A stretch of 58,084 nt of DNA from Bryobacterales bacterium (GTDB lineage Bacteria; Acidobacteriota; Terriglobia; Bryobacterales; Bryobacteraceae), in the NCBI GenBank assembly GCA_003163855.1, contig PLRJ01000190.1, forward strand, positions 1 to 58,084, read 5' to 3'. The translations under genes were made by a program, and so were the position numbers. Shown here piece by piece: positions 1 through 8,103 of the stretch; the first letter of the stretch is position 1, and each line of letters opens with the position of its first letter. The notes under the pieces were generated by a model. It did not search any database and was not told where the DNA came from. It saw nothing but the letters and a program-made list of their open reading frames with translations.

Positions 1-64
1 TACCGCGAAGCGGTTTAGTTCATCGACGGAAATTGCCGGGAGAAGATCCAGAGTCAGGCGATAG
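1..64. other. Left-edge remainder, unassigned
   Basis: This is the stretch between the window edge and the stop codon of the FAH-family gene. On the minus strand one frame stays open to the edge and reads with protein-like composition (ending ...LPAISVDELNRFAV). No ATG, GTG or TTG start lies in that frame after the preceding stop, so it may be a gene remnant or chance. On the plus strand another short frame ends in TAG at 16-18. I cannot assign either. Confidence 0.2.
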
Positions 65-895
65 TCAGCCCACTTGGTTTACTAAAGTGCCGATGGGCAG
101 AATGGTGATCTTTACCTCGTCGCCTGGCTGCAAGGTAAAGGAATCCGGAGGAACGATACCGGTGCCGGTCAACAGGAACGCGCCGTGTGGGAACGAGTTA
201 TTACTGTAGAGGTACTTCACCAGTGTCTGGGTAGTCCGCTTCAGCGAGGCCAGCGTTGTTGAGTCTGAAAACTCCAATATCCCGCCGCGCCGAATCTCGA
301 GCGAGATGGTGGTCTCTTTGGGAAGGGACAGCCGCGTCACGTAAATGCATGGGCCGAGCGCGCAACTGCGGTGATAAACCTTCGCCTGCGGCAGATAGAG
401 CGGATTTTCTCCCTCGATATCGCGTGAGCTCATGTCGTTGCCGATGGTGTAGCCGGTTACTTTGCCTCTGGGAGTGATCAGAAGCGTCAGTTCCGGTTCC
501 GGGACAGACCACTTGGCATCGTCGCGGACCGCCACTTTGCCGTAGGGTCCAACAACGCGTGCCGCAGTGGCCTTAAAGAACAACTCGGGACGCTCTGCCG
601 CGTAGACGCGGTCGTAGAAATCGCCACCGCCGGCTGACTTGGCTTCTTCCATGCGGGCGTCGCGGCTGCGATAGTAGGTAACGCCGGCGGCCCACACTTC
701 CTGATTGCTGATGGGTGCGCGCAGATTGTTCAGGACCTGATGATCAGGCGTTTGGTCCCACCTGGGTAAAGACGCTTCTAATATTTCGCAGAGGTCGTCT
801 TCAAGAAGAAGCGCGTCCCATTCCAGGCCTGAGCCCTCATAGAACGCGCCGTTACTTTCAACTGCAAATCCACTCAAGGTCCGGTAAAGTCTCAT
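65..895 (-). CDS. Fumarylacetoacetate hydrolase (FAH) family protein, sugar-acid dehydratase-like
   Basis: This 276-residue protein has the FAH fold signature in its second half. Metal ligands are visible as E133-x-E135 in a VPEPEL motif and D154 in GNDMSSRD, with K172 downstream. Members cleave or dehydrate 2-keto acids using Mg2+ or Mn2+. The spacing of the GNDMSSRD block and the length resemble the branch containing 2-keto-3-deoxy-arabinonate/xylonate dehydratases and GguC/AraD1-like proteins more than true fumarylacetoacetase, but this is a similarity judgement. It is the last visible gene of a minus-strand run behind the DUF3300 gene, 27 bases away. A YjhG-type xylonate dehydratase at 15.3 kb would make a 2-keto-3-deoxypentonate, a fitting substrate. 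Family is confident; substrate is inferred. Confidence 0.85.
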   Translation of the reverse strand: MRLYRTLSGFAVESNGAFYEGSGLEWDALLLEDDLCEILEASLPRWDQTPDHQVLNNLRAPISNQEVWAAGVTYYRSRDARMEEAKSAGGGDFYDRVYAAERPELFFKATAARVVGPYGKVAVRDDAKWSVPEPELTLLITPRGKVTGYTIGNDMSSRDIEGENPLYLPQAKVYHRSCALGPCIYVTRLSLPKETTISLEIRRGGILEFSDSTTLASLKRTTQTLVKYLYSNNSFPHGAFLLTGTGIVPPDSFTLQPGDEVKITILPIGTLVNQVG

Positions 896-922
896 GCCCT
901 ACCAGACTATCGCTGTGGGTGG

Positions 923-1987
923 TTAATGATCGCGACGATCGTCGTGATGTTCGTCGCGGTGCTCGTCGCGGCGTTCCACACGATGTTCTTCGACGCGGGG
1001 TCCCGGTGTGCCGTGATACGGAGCCGTATAAGGATGGACGTACGTGCCGCGATTTACCCAGGTGCGCGCCCAGGGATGATTGTCGATGAGAATGGCGTGG
1101 TCGTGCCATCCGAAACCTACATTACCCCAACCGAAAGGCGCGAAAGCTGCGCCAATTTGAACGCCGCCGCCGCCGAAGCCGAAGATGCCGCGTATGGCAA
1201 AGCCAGGGCGAGGCGCAACGAACACAACACGCGGGTTGTAGTAGGGGACATAATAGAAGCCCGGATTTGCCGGATAAATCTCGATGTCACCTGGACCGGC
1301 GTAGACTACCCGCTCATATTGACCGAATTGAGGATCGCGCAGGTAGCCATATTGGTAGGCTTCGGCTCGCAGGCGCTGCACCGCGTCCATCACATCAGGA
1401 CGTTGCGCCAGCACCGCGTTGCCCAACTGTTGAGTCCAGCCCATATTCTGCGCCATATAGTTGAGGGTTTGAGGGAAGGGCAGGAGCGCCATCACGCTGG
1501 GCGCAAACTGCAGATTGTCGCCGCGGATGGCATCGGCGAGAGCAGGACCGTGTAAGAACGCGTGCTGGTTAGCCCAGCCGGCCGCGTCAGGTATCTGATT
1601 GGAGTAAGTAGAAGCTGTCAGCGTTTGCGCCAGCAAACCGTCGGGATACAGGGCAATGGGTCCAATCAGTTGATCCAATTGCTGCGGAGACATAGGAGGC
1701 GGAGCATAGGCAGGTTGCGGATAGCCCTGCGGCGGATACTGCCCCTGCGGGGGGTATTGGCTTTGCGGATATTGGCCCTGCGGCTGCGGGTATTGCTGCG
1801 GATCTTGGGGCTGGGGATACTGCTGTTGTGGATACTGTGGCGGCGGATACTGCTGCTGTTGCTGAGCCGGTGGGTATTGCCCGTCATTCGGCGCGGGGGG
1901 ATATTGCTGCGCTAAGGCCGCACCTCCCACACAAACACCCAGCACAAGGCTGATTGCCCATCTGAATTCTTTTCTCGTTCGCTTCAC
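923..1987 (-). CDS. DUF3300 secreted protein with Pro/Gln/Tyr-rich linker
   Basis: The protein has 354 residues. Residues 1-26 look like a signal peptide ending ALA. Residues 28-98 are a low-complexity Tyr-Pro-Gln linker. The DUF3300 domain follows (about 100-215, starting LDQLIGPIALYPDGLLAQ, with WANQH and MGWT further on). After a Gly/Phe-rich segment with many aromatic residues, the tail is rich in His, Arg, Asp and Glu and could bind metal or nucleic acid nonspecifically. DUF3300 has no established function; it is common in Acidobacteria and Proteobacteria and predicted to be extracytoplasmic. It lies between the GT39 and FAH-family genes on the same strand, without obvious functional linkage. 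Confidence 0.85.
   Translation of the reverse strand: MKRTRKEFRWAISLVLGVCVGGAALAQQYPPAPNDGQYPPAQQQQQYPPPQYPQQQYPQPQDPQQYPQPQGQYPQSQYPPQGQYPPQGYPQPAYAPPPMSPQQLDQLIGPIALYPDGLLAQTLTASTYSNQIPDAAGWANQHAFLHGPALADAIRGDNLQFAPSVMALLPFPQTLNYMAQNMGWTQQLGNAVLAQRPDVMDAVQRLRAEAYQYGYLRDPQFGQYERVVYAGPGDIEIYPANPGFYYVPYYNPRVVFVAPRPGFAIRGIFGFGGGGVQIGAAFAPFGWGNVGFGWHDHAILIDNHPWARTWVNRGTYVHPYTAPYHGTPGPRVEEHRVERRDEHRDEHHDDRRDH
1694..1906 (-). repeat. Degenerate QYPPQ-type coding repeat
   Basis: Within the DUF3300 gene, about 71 codons encode an irregular array of Gln-Tyr-Pro-Pro, Gln-Tyr-Pro-Gln and Pro-Gln units. On the plus strand it appears as recurring gcggatactg/gcgggtattg blocks. Such linkers act as flexible spacers in cell-surface proteins, and copy number may vary between strains. 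Confidence 0.85.
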
Positions 1988-2103
1988 CGTGAACTCTCCT
2001 CTCCCAAAATTTGGACGCCTGTAGCAGTCTTAAGGATACGCCGCAGGTAGGGGATGGAACATTAAGGTCTATTCAAGTAGCGAGGCTAGGTGACGTGACG
2101 GGT

Positions 2104-3846
2104 CTAACGGGCATTGCTCAAAACATATTTGCCGCCGCTGGAAACCAGAACGTTATCTTTAATGCCCGGGACCAGCGGACTTATCCGCTTAATCCCGGGC
2201 TCATCGACAACAAAGTAATACCGCTGGGGACTCAACCACCGTCGCTTGAAATCCGCATCGTCGATAAAAACATCAGGAGCACCTGGAGCGTACGAGCCAT
2301 AAACCAGGTTGTTAAACCTACCATTCAGCAGCAGACTCGTCCTGTCGGTATAAAAGTAGACCGACGAGTAAGTGTAATAGTGATGGTCAACAATAATGGT
2401 CCCGGGAGGAGCCTTCAGGATCGCCTTCGCCAGGTTGTGCGAAGACAAATAGGGATCAAACACAACCAGCGCCAGGCGCGCAGCCTGAAAGAAAAGGACC
2501 ATCATGACAGCGGCCGCAATAAACGCTTTTTTGCCCTTCGCCCCGACCGTGCCGATGCATCCAAGAGCGAAGGCGACGGCCGCCAGGGCCAACGGCGTGC
2601 GCAAATAAGCCATAGCTGGAATCGTCAGATCTTCCATATGGCCCAACGAGAGCTTGTACGCCTCGGGATGGAACGCCAGCGCCTGTGAAATGTCACCCGG
2701 CGCCGGCACGCCGCGGCTGAGCCAGAAGAACAGCGCGCACAAAAACGCCGCAACGCCGGCAATGGCCGACAGCACACGAGTGCCGACGGTGATAAAACGT
2801 CCGCCCGCCGCCATGGCACAGCCAAGCAATAGCGCCACGGCCGGATAAATCGGCATCGAATAGTATTCCTGCGTCGTCGAGAACGTGAAGAAAACCATGA
2901 CGAAGCCTATCCAGCAAAGGGTGAAAAATCGAATATCACTCTCTCGATCCACGGGCTTGTAACCCGCCTTAAAGACGGCAGGCAGGTAGACGCTCCACGG
3001 GAAAAGCCACAGCAGGTGAAACAGCCAGAAGAGAGGCCGTGGAACCGTATCGTAATCGCGCGGCGAGCGCAAATTGAGGAAGCGCAGCAGTTGCTCATTG
3101 ATGAAGTAGAACCACAGGAACCCGTGATACTGCCCCGGAATGCTGCGCATCGTAAAGTCGAAAACAGGAGGGTTGCGGACCGCCGCCAGCACGTGCCAGG
3201 GAACGGCGATAACCAGCATTAGCAGCAGTCCTGAAACGGGACGCAGCCGCCGCCAATTTTTTCTCGTAACCAGCAAGTAAATTAATCCGGTCCCAACCGG
3301 AAATAAGAGACCGATGAGGCTTTTCAGAAGAAGACCAACGCCAAGGCTGATCCAAAGCACGTACGCCCAGACCTTGGGCCGGCGCTCGTCTTCATCGAGC
3401 GCCCGCAGCATGGCCCACATCGCGAGCGTGATGGTGAACGTCAGCATCACGTCCGGTATCTGTATGCGGGTAAAAAGAAAGAGCCCAATGCAGGTTGCAA
3501 TTACCAGTCCCGCATATTGGCCCACCTGGCGCCCGAAGGCCCACATGCCGAACGCGGCCGTCAGCAGCGCCAGGCCGATGGAAAAAACCGCCACCGGAAT
3601 GCGCGCCACCCAGTCGTGCACGCCGAAAATTTCATAACAGCCGGCGATCTCCCAATAGATGAGCGGACTCTTCTCCAGGTAGAGCACGCCATCAAGCCGG
3701 GGGGTTACCCAGTCTCCGGAAGCAATCATATTGCGGGCAATTTGCGCCTGCACCGCATCCACATCATCCATCAAAGAAGGCGGCGAAATCATGCACCCGA
3801 AGTACACGCCCGCTGCTACCAGCAGCACCAACAGATAAGATCGCAA
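2104..3846 (-). CDS. GT39 (ArnT/PMT-like) integral membrane glycosyltransferase
   Basis: This 580-residue polytopic protein belongs to the GT39 family, which transfers sugars from polyprenyl-phosphate donors to lipids or proteins on the periplasmic side. The first periplasmic loop after TM1 has the acidic motif MDDVDAVQAQIARNM and then LEKSPLIYW, matching the ArnT-type catalytic loop (D/E pair, then KPPL-like). About ten to twelve hydrophobic segments follow, with a soluble C-terminal part. I use the TTG start one base after the stop of the upstream oxidoreductase gene, because the next ATG would cut into TM1. This close spacing suggests translational coupling. The acceptor is unknown; lipid A modification by 4-amino-arabinose is only one possibility. 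Confidence 0.85.
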   Translation of the reverse strand: MRSYLLVLLVAAGVYFGCMISPPSLMDDVDAVQAQIARNMIASGDWVTPRLDGVLYLEKSPLIYWEIAGCYEIFGVHDWVARIPVAVFSIGLALLTAAFGMWAFGRQVGQYAGLVIATCIGLFLFTRIQIPDVMLTFTITLAMWAMLRALDEDERRPKVWAYVLWISLGVGLLLKSLIGLLFPVGTGLIYLLVTRKNWRRLRPVSGLLLMLVIAVPWHVLAAVRNPPVFDFTMRSIPGQYHGFLWFYFINEQLLRFLNLRSPRDYDTVPRPLFWLFHLLWLFPWSVYLPAVFKAGYKPVDRESDIRFFTLCWIGFVMVFFTFSTTQEYYSMPIYPAVALLLGCAMAAGGRFITVGTRVLSAIAGVAAFLCALFFWLSRGVPAPGDISQALAFHPEAYKLSLGHMEDLTIPAMAYLRTPLALAAVAFALGCIGTVGAKGKKAFIAAAVMMVLFFQAARLALVVFDPYLSSHNLAKAILKAPPGTIIVDHHYYTYSSVYFYTDRTSLLLNGRFNNLVYGSYAPGAPDVFIDDADFKRRWLSPQRYYFVVDEPGIKRISPLVPGIKDNVLVSSGGKYVLSNAR

Positions 3847-3847
3847 G

Positions 3848-5194
3848 CTAAACCGTCTCTACCAGCGGATGCTTCCACGGCGCGCGATACGGCCGCGCCA
3901 GCAACTGATTTGCTTCTTCATCGCCGACCACCATTTGTTTCGCGGAATCCCAGGTGAAACTGCGCCCCAGCTTCATGGAATTGTTCGCCAGAATGCAAGA
4001 CGCGGTGGAGATGTAGCCCTGCTCAATGTCCGCCACGGGACGGCCGCGCTCATCCACCGCCTGCAGGAAGTTCCGCATGTGCTGCCGGACCGCCGGCGCC
4101 ACATGCCTTTCCAGATCCTTCTCGGTTCTATCTTCCGGATACTCAACCAGTTCATAGGTCACCTGGCGCTCCACCTTTTCGCCGCCGCCCAGCGGTGTGA
4201 ACTCATAGCCATAAACATCCGCTTTCAGCGTGCCTTTGTCACCATAGAACGTCGCGCCCCACGGATGCGCCGGGTCGGCCGCTTCGCCCCAACTGCGGTG
4301 CTGCCAGACAACGCGCAAGTCATTGAAGTCGAAAGTGGCCGTCTGGGTATCCGATATGTTGGCCTTGCTCTGCGGGTCTACAAAAATGCCGCCGGTGGAA
4401 CCGATGCGCGTGGGCCATCCAAGGTTCATCATCCAACGCGTCATATCCAGCATGTGGACACACATATCGCCCACAATGCCGTTGCCGTATTCCATAAACG
4501 CACGCCATCCGCGAGGATGAACCAGGCTGTTATATGGGCGCATGGGCGCGGGTCCGGTCCACATTTCATAATCGAGCGACGGCGGCGGCGCCGAGTCGGG
4601 CGGATTCGCAGTGGCGCGCATATGGTAGTAGCAGTAAATTTCCACCAGCGCGATTTTGCCCAGCTTCCCTTCCTCTATAAAGAGTTGCTTCGCCTCAACC
4701 AGGTGCGGCGTACTGCGCCGCTGCGTACCCACCTGCACCACGCGATTATATTTTCGCGCGGCCTGCAACATTGCGGCTCCTTCGCGCACATCTACGCTGA
4801 TAGGTTTTTGCACATAAATGTCGGCGCCCGCTTTAACCGCTTCAATCATGGCGAGCGCGTGCCAGTGATCCGGCGTACCAATCAGCACAATATCCAGATC
4901 GCGCTGGCGCAGCATCTCGCGGTAATCGGAGAACAGGCGCGGCGTTTTGCGCGAACGCTGCCGCGACGCTACAATCGATCCCGCGTCGGCCAGCATATTT
5001 TTATCGACGTCGCACAGCGACACCACTTCCACCGGCTCCACTTGGATAAGGCGCAGCAGATCGATCTTGCCGTACCAGCCGCAGCCGATCAATCCTACGC
5101 GCCGTATTTTTCCGCCGGCTGCGCTCGCGGAAGCCAGCGAGGGCAGCAGGGCCGCGCTGGTTGTCTGGAGAAATTCACGTCGATTCACCACCAT
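3848..5194 (-). CDS. Gfo/Idh/MocA family oxidoreductase with Tat signal
   Basis: This 448-residue secreted NAD(P)-dependent dehydrogenase has a twin-arginine signal at the N terminus (NRREFLQTTSAALLPSLASA). A Rossmann motif follows (VGLIGCGWYGKIDL, about residues 33-46). The Gfo/Idh/MocA hallmark EKP-type motif appears as VQKPIS, with TPDHWHALA upstream, and the C-terminal domain contains GNGIVGDMCVHMLDM with the conserved D-x-x-x-H pattern. Tat-exported members are abundant in Acidobacteria and Planctomycetes and usually act on sugars, inositols or glycosides. It is first in a minus-strand run with the GT39 gene directly downstream. The exact substrate cannot be read from sequence. Confidence 0.9.
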   Translation of the reverse strand: MVVNRREFLQTTSAALLPSLASASAAGGKIRRVGLIGCGWYGKIDLLRLIQVEPVEVVSLCDVDKNMLADAGSIVASRQRSRKTPRLFSDYREMLRQRDLDIVLIGTPDHWHALAMIEAVKAGADIYVQKPISVDVREGAAMLQAARKYNRVVQVGTQRRSTPHLVEAKQLFIEEGKLGKIALVEIYCYYHMRATANPPDSAPPPSLDYEMWTGPAPMRPYNSLVHPRGWRAFMEYGNGIVGDMCVHMLDMTRWMMNLGWPTRIGSTGGIFVDPQSKANISDTQTATFDFNDLRVVWQHRSWGEAADPAHPWGATFYGDKGTLKADVYGYEFTPLGGGEKVERQVTYELVEYPEDRTEKDLERHVAPAVRQHMRNFLQAVDERGRPVADIEQGYISTASCILANNSMKLGRSFTWDSAKQMVVGDEEANQLLARPYRAPWKHPLVETV

Positions 5195-5401
5195 AGTTTA
5201 CGTGAAAGCCCTTATTTGCAGGCGTTCCAAACAAGAGATGTCGAAAAAAGGCCAAAAAACAAGCTTTTTTTGCATTTTTCTTCTTTACAACCAGTCGAGT
5301 GTCCCGTATGATCGGATTGACCGGGAAGATAACAAACATTTGTAGGCAGTTTTGTTTTAAAGCTTTTTGGCCCCAATTTAAGTAACAGACAGGGAGGTTT
5401 T

Positions 5402-5719
5402 ATGGCCGAAGTTAAACGGATGACCCAGACCGCGATCGTCAAAGAACTTGCGGAGACAACGGGCGTAAATAATAAGGTTTCCAAGCACTACATGGAGACG
5501 CTGGCGACGCTTGCCGTGCGCGAAACCAAGAAGAATGGAGTTTTCATTCTGCCTGGTATCGGACGCCTGGTACGCGCCGATCGCAAAGCGCGCGTGGGCC
5601 GCAACCCGGCGACTGGCGAAGCGATAAAGATTCCAGCCAAGAAGGTTGTGAAGTTCCGTATCGCCAAATCCGTCAAGGACGCGATTGTTCCGCCCAAAGC
5701 AGCCACCAAGAAAAAGTAA
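5402..5719 (+). CDS. HU/IHF-family DNA-binding protein
   Basis: This 105-residue basic protein is homologous to HU: N-terminal helices (about 1-50), then the signature GIGRLVRADRKARVGRNPATGEAIKIPAKKVVKFR containing the DNA-intercalating arm with its conserved R-N-P-x-T-G-E. The Ala/Lys tail (PPKAATKKK) is an extension seen in histone-like variants. A strong ribosome-binding site (agggaggt) precedes the ATG. The 200-base upstream region is AT-rich with A- and T-tracts near 5243-5278, consistent with an UP-type promoter, though I could not fix -35/-10 boxes. It would compact and bend DNA. Compared with typical HU (about 90 residues) the N terminus is slightly long. Confidence 0.93.
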   Translation: MAEVKRMTQTAIVKELAETTGVNNKVSKHYMETLATLAVRETKKNGVFILPGIGRLVRADRKARVGRNPATGEAIKIPAKKVVKFRIAKSVKDAIVPPKAATKKK

Positions 5720-5736
5720 GCGTAGCCGCCAATAAG

Positions 5737-5779
5737 AACGGACCCAAGGCGCCACTACGCAATGGGTCCGTTTTCTTTT
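5737..5779. terminator. Intrinsic terminator, probably bidirectional, between HU-like gene and tatA
   Basis: A perfect 10-base-pair stem (aacggaccca at 5737-5746 and its complement at 5763-5772) encloses a 16-base loop and is followed by a T-rich run on the plus strand (ttttctttt). On the minus strand the same stem ends with ttcttatt. The convergent HU-like gene ends at 5719 and tatA at 5792, so one hairpin can serve both. Confidence 0.85.
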
Positions 5780-5791
5780 GCGTTGTCCGGT

Positions 5792-5962
5792 TTATTTCGT
5801 CTTCTGTTTCGGAGGCGTCTCGTCTTCGCCCTTCATCGAATTCTTGAAGTTGCGAATGCCTTCGCCCAAACCCTTTGCCAAGCTGGGGATCTTAGCTCCG
5901 CCAAACAAAAGCAGGAACACAACGGCTATCACTACTATTTCCGGTCCGCCTAGGCTTCGCAT
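5792..5962 (-). CDS. tatA: Twin-arginine translocase subunit TatA/TatE
   Basis: This 56-residue protein has the complete TatA layout. A short N terminus (MRSLGGPE) is followed by one hydrophobic segment (IVVIAVVFLLLFGG), the FGG hinge, and the amphipathic helix AKIPSLAKGLGEGIRNFK, then an acidic/basic soluble tail. TatA oligomers form the passage for folded proteins carrying twin-arginine signals, with TatC as receptor. No tatB or tatC is present, so the rest of the system is elsewhere. The local oxidoreductase (3848-5194), sulfite oxidase (13854-15008) and enolase-superfamily enzyme (26509-27798) carry candidate Tat signals. It lies 25 bases behind the Yip1-like gene and may be cotranscribed. 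Confidence 0.92.
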   Translation of the reverse strand: MRSLGGPEIVVIAVVFLLLFGGAKIPSLAKGLGEGIRNFKNSMKGEDETPPKQKTK

Positions 5963-5987
5963 GGATTCTCCTACGCCTATTGTAAGG

Positions 5988-6716
5988 CTAGCGCTGAAAG
6001 GCAGCGCCGCCGATGCGGAATAGCAGACTGATCAATACCAGCGGAGCGACAATCATTACCGCTTTACTCTTGTTCACTTTGAAAGCCGCGCTGACGATCA
6101 GCACCAGCATCACCATCCACCAGATTTCAAAGATGGAAAAGTAGCCCAGGAAGGCCATGGCAAACTTGTTGGTCCCTTCCGGCAGAAATATGTCCAGCCC
6201 AAGGGCCGGTCTTAATTCCGCCATGGTGGAAATGTCACCCTTGGTTTTCAGAATGACCACGCTGGCGATGGAAGATAAGAGCTGAATGATGCTGCATCCG
6301 GCAATGAGATTAAACATCTGGCGAAAAGTAGCCCGCACCGTGAATATCTGGCTGACGCCAAACAGGACCAGGGCCTGTAAGGCAAATATGACTGCGGCCC
6401 CAATCGGCGCCAGGTACATGGTGTAGCTCTGAATCTTCAAGCCCATCTGCATACTGCGCTGATATTGAGCCGGATCTACATTATCGGGTATGGGCGCGAT
6501 CTCCATGACGTGCCGAACAACCGGCATTAACACCATGCTGGCAACGATGGAGACAATGGAAAACAGAATCAGCGGTCCTACCCAGAACCATTTGGTGTGT
6601 ACCCGTCTCGCGCTTCCTTGCGCATCGATAAGAAAGCCTGGTATTCCGGCTAAGTCGTCCGCGAAATTCTCCGGGCCGTCGAGCGGCGCATCCTGTGCTG
6701 GTGCATAGCCTGCCAT
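5988..6716 (-). CDS. Yip1/YIP1-family multi-span membrane protein
   Basis: A 242-residue protein with a soluble N terminus of about 40 residues and five predicted membrane segments (about 45-65, 100-125, 140-160, 190-210, 218-236). The arrangement matches the bacterial YIP1 family (PF04893), common in Acidobacteria with no established biochemical role. The start is supported by aaggag upstream of the ATG. It is divergent from the CusF-like lipoprotein and precedes tatA on the same strand. Confidence 0.65.
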   Translation of the reverse strand: MAGYAPAQDAPLDGPENFADDLAGIPGFLIDAQGSARRVHTKWFWVGPLILFSIVSIVASMVLMPVVRHVMEIAPIPDNVDPAQYQRSMQMGLKIQSYTMYLAPIGAAVIFALQALVLFGVSQIFTVRATFRQMFNLIAGCSIIQLLSSIASVVILKTKGDISTMAELRPALGLDIFLPEGTNKFAMAFLGYFSIFEIWWMVMLVLIVSAAFKVNKSKAVMIVAPLVLISLLFRIGGAAFQR

Positions 6717-6779
6717 ATCTTAACTGCTCCTTGGGGTTTAGGGCATTATATAAACAATAGCCAAGCTACGCTGGAAAGA

Positions 6780-7106
6780 GTGAAAAATTTTCTGTTAGCG
6801 GCCGTACTTCTAGCCGCGCTCGCATCCTGCCGAAGTCAAAGCCCCGCTACGAAAGAGAAGCACTATCCTTTCACCGGGAGAGTGGTCTCGGTCAGTTCAA
6901 CCGACCAGACGGCGGCCATCGCCGGGTCGGCTATTCCCAACTACATGGACGCCATGACTATGGACTATCCGTTCAAGTCAAAAGACGATTTTAAAAAGCT
7001 GCACGCTGGCGACCAGATCTCCGCCACCTTCAACCTGGACGAATCCGGCTCCTACAATCTCTCCGATGTGAAAGTGACCGGCCACTCCTCCGGTGAGAAG
7101 AAGTAA
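6780..7106 (+). CDS. CusF-like copper-binding lipoprotein
   Basis: A 108-residue exported protein. The N terminus is a lipoprotein signal ending LLAALASC, so the mature protein is predicted to be acylated at Cys17. The mature part matches the CusF/copper-binding small OB-fold domain: TGRVVSVSS, IPNYMDAMTMDYPF with paired Met residues, and LHAGDQISATFNL. Such domains bind Cu(I) or Ag(I) through Met/His/Trp, and related domains accompany SCO1 and CusB. The GTG start is the first possible in frame, with a weak ribosome-binding site. No copper efflux pump is nearby. The downstream yihY-like gene starts immediately after the stop codon, implying cotranscription. Confidence 0.8.
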   Translation: MKNFLLAAVLLAALASCRSQSPATKEKHYPFTGRVVSVSSTDQTAAIAGSAIPNYMDAMTMDYPFKSKDDFKKLHAGDQISATFNLDESGSYNLSDVKVTGHSSGEKK

Positions 7107-8015
7107 GTGGACCCAGCCGATACCACGCAGCCTGTATACGTAACTGCGAAAGACCCATTTCTGATGGGTCCGCGCAGTATCGTTACAAGCTGGCGCGGGC
7201 TTTGGGAAAGCATCTGGCCGTCGCTGGCCTTCTTTGCGCGCACCGAAGTTCACGTTTACTCCTTCGCCGTCGCCGCCAATATTCTCATCTCCTTTTTTCC
7301 CTTTCTAGTGGCCATGCTGCTGCTATGCCGCTATGTGCTCCACTGGCAAAGCGCGGTCGAAGTTATTTTGCAAACGGTAGGAGCGTACTTTCCAGAGGGA
7401 TTTGGCGTTAACTTTCGCGGCTATCTTATGTCTGCGTCCTACCAGAAATTCAGCTGGCTATCGGTCTTTTTGCTGCTGTTTACTGCCAACGGAATTTTCA
7501 CCCCGCTGGAAGTAGCTTTGAACCACATTTGGCGCGTTAAGGCGAACCGCAGTTTTCTCCGCAACCAGGTCATTAGCCTCGGCTTGATCTTCGTCTGCGG
7601 AATTCTGGTGCTTGCTTCGATAACATTCACCACGGTAAACGTCACTTTTCTGAAAGATCATTTCGGCTCCAGCCAGGCGTTCGCCAGCCTCCAGGCGGTG
7701 GCACTGCGGATTTCCGCCTTGCCCGTGACGATGCTGATGATCTTTCTTGTTTACTGGCTGCTGCCGAATTGCCAGATTCCGTGGCGGCGCCTGATTCCCG
7801 CTTCGGCCGGCGTGGCCGTACTGCTTGAGATATCGAAATACCTGAACATCCTGACCTGGCCCTGGCTGCACGACAAGCTAAGCAAAGATGTTCCGCCCTT
7901 TGTCCAGTCGATAAGTATTATTTTGTGGTCGTTCGTGGCGACGATGATAATTCTGGCCGGTGCAGAGTGGTCGGCCCGGGTCCACATCACAGAGCTCGAG
8001 AAAGTTGCGCCGTAA
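7107..8015 (+). CDS. YihY/virulence factor BrkB family membrane protein
   Basis: The 302-residue protein has six hydrophobic segments and motifs of the YihY/BrkB family (formerly misnamed RNase BN), including FSWLSVFLLLFTANGIFTPLEVALNHIW and FLVYWLLPNC. The family resembles transporters or lipid-handling proteins, but its function is unsettled. The GTG start directly abuts the TAA of the CusF-like gene, with an AG-rich stretch upstream acting as ribosome-binding site. A later ATG 17 codons in (MGPRSIV) is an alternative start. Confidence 0.88.
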   Translation: MDPADTTQPVYVTAKDPFLMGPRSIVTSWRGLWESIWPSLAFFARTEVHVYSFAVAANILISFFPFLVAMLLLCRYVLHWQSAVEVILQTVGAYFPEGFGVNFRGYLMSASYQKFSWLSVFLLLFTANGIFTPLEVALNHIWRVKANRSFLRNQVISLGLIFVCGILVLASITFTTVNVTFLKDHFGSSQAFASLQAVALRISALPVTMLMIFLVYWLLPNCQIPWRRLIPASAGVAVLLEISKYLNILTWPWLHDKLSKDVPPFVQSISIILWSFVATMIILAGAEWSARVHITELEKVAP

Positions 8016-8103
8016 ACAAACCAAAGACTGGCATTCGGCTGATTTTTGCGCTACTCTTCGGCTAACTACGCTTCTTTTCGCTGACGGGAACACTCACATT
8101 ATT

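Noticed and set aside
926-1555. A 209-codon plus-strand frame across the DUF3300 gene.
   Set aside because: It is opposite the clear DUF3300 domain, with no signal peptide or ribosome-binding site.
3869-5311. A 480-codon open frame on the plus strand, antisense to the Gfo/Idh/MocA gene.
   Set aside because: It is an antisense shadow of a strongly coding gene and has no domain signal; the composition follows the complementary codons.
5317-5345. A -35/-10 pair for the HU-like gene (TTGACC, then TTGTAG).
   Set aside because: The candidate -10 matches the consensus poorly, so I did not list it.
7960-8103. Longer N terminus for the polysaccharide deacetylase.
   Set aside because: It overlaps yihY in another frame and lacks signal-peptide character; the NodB domain begins directly at ATG 8104.
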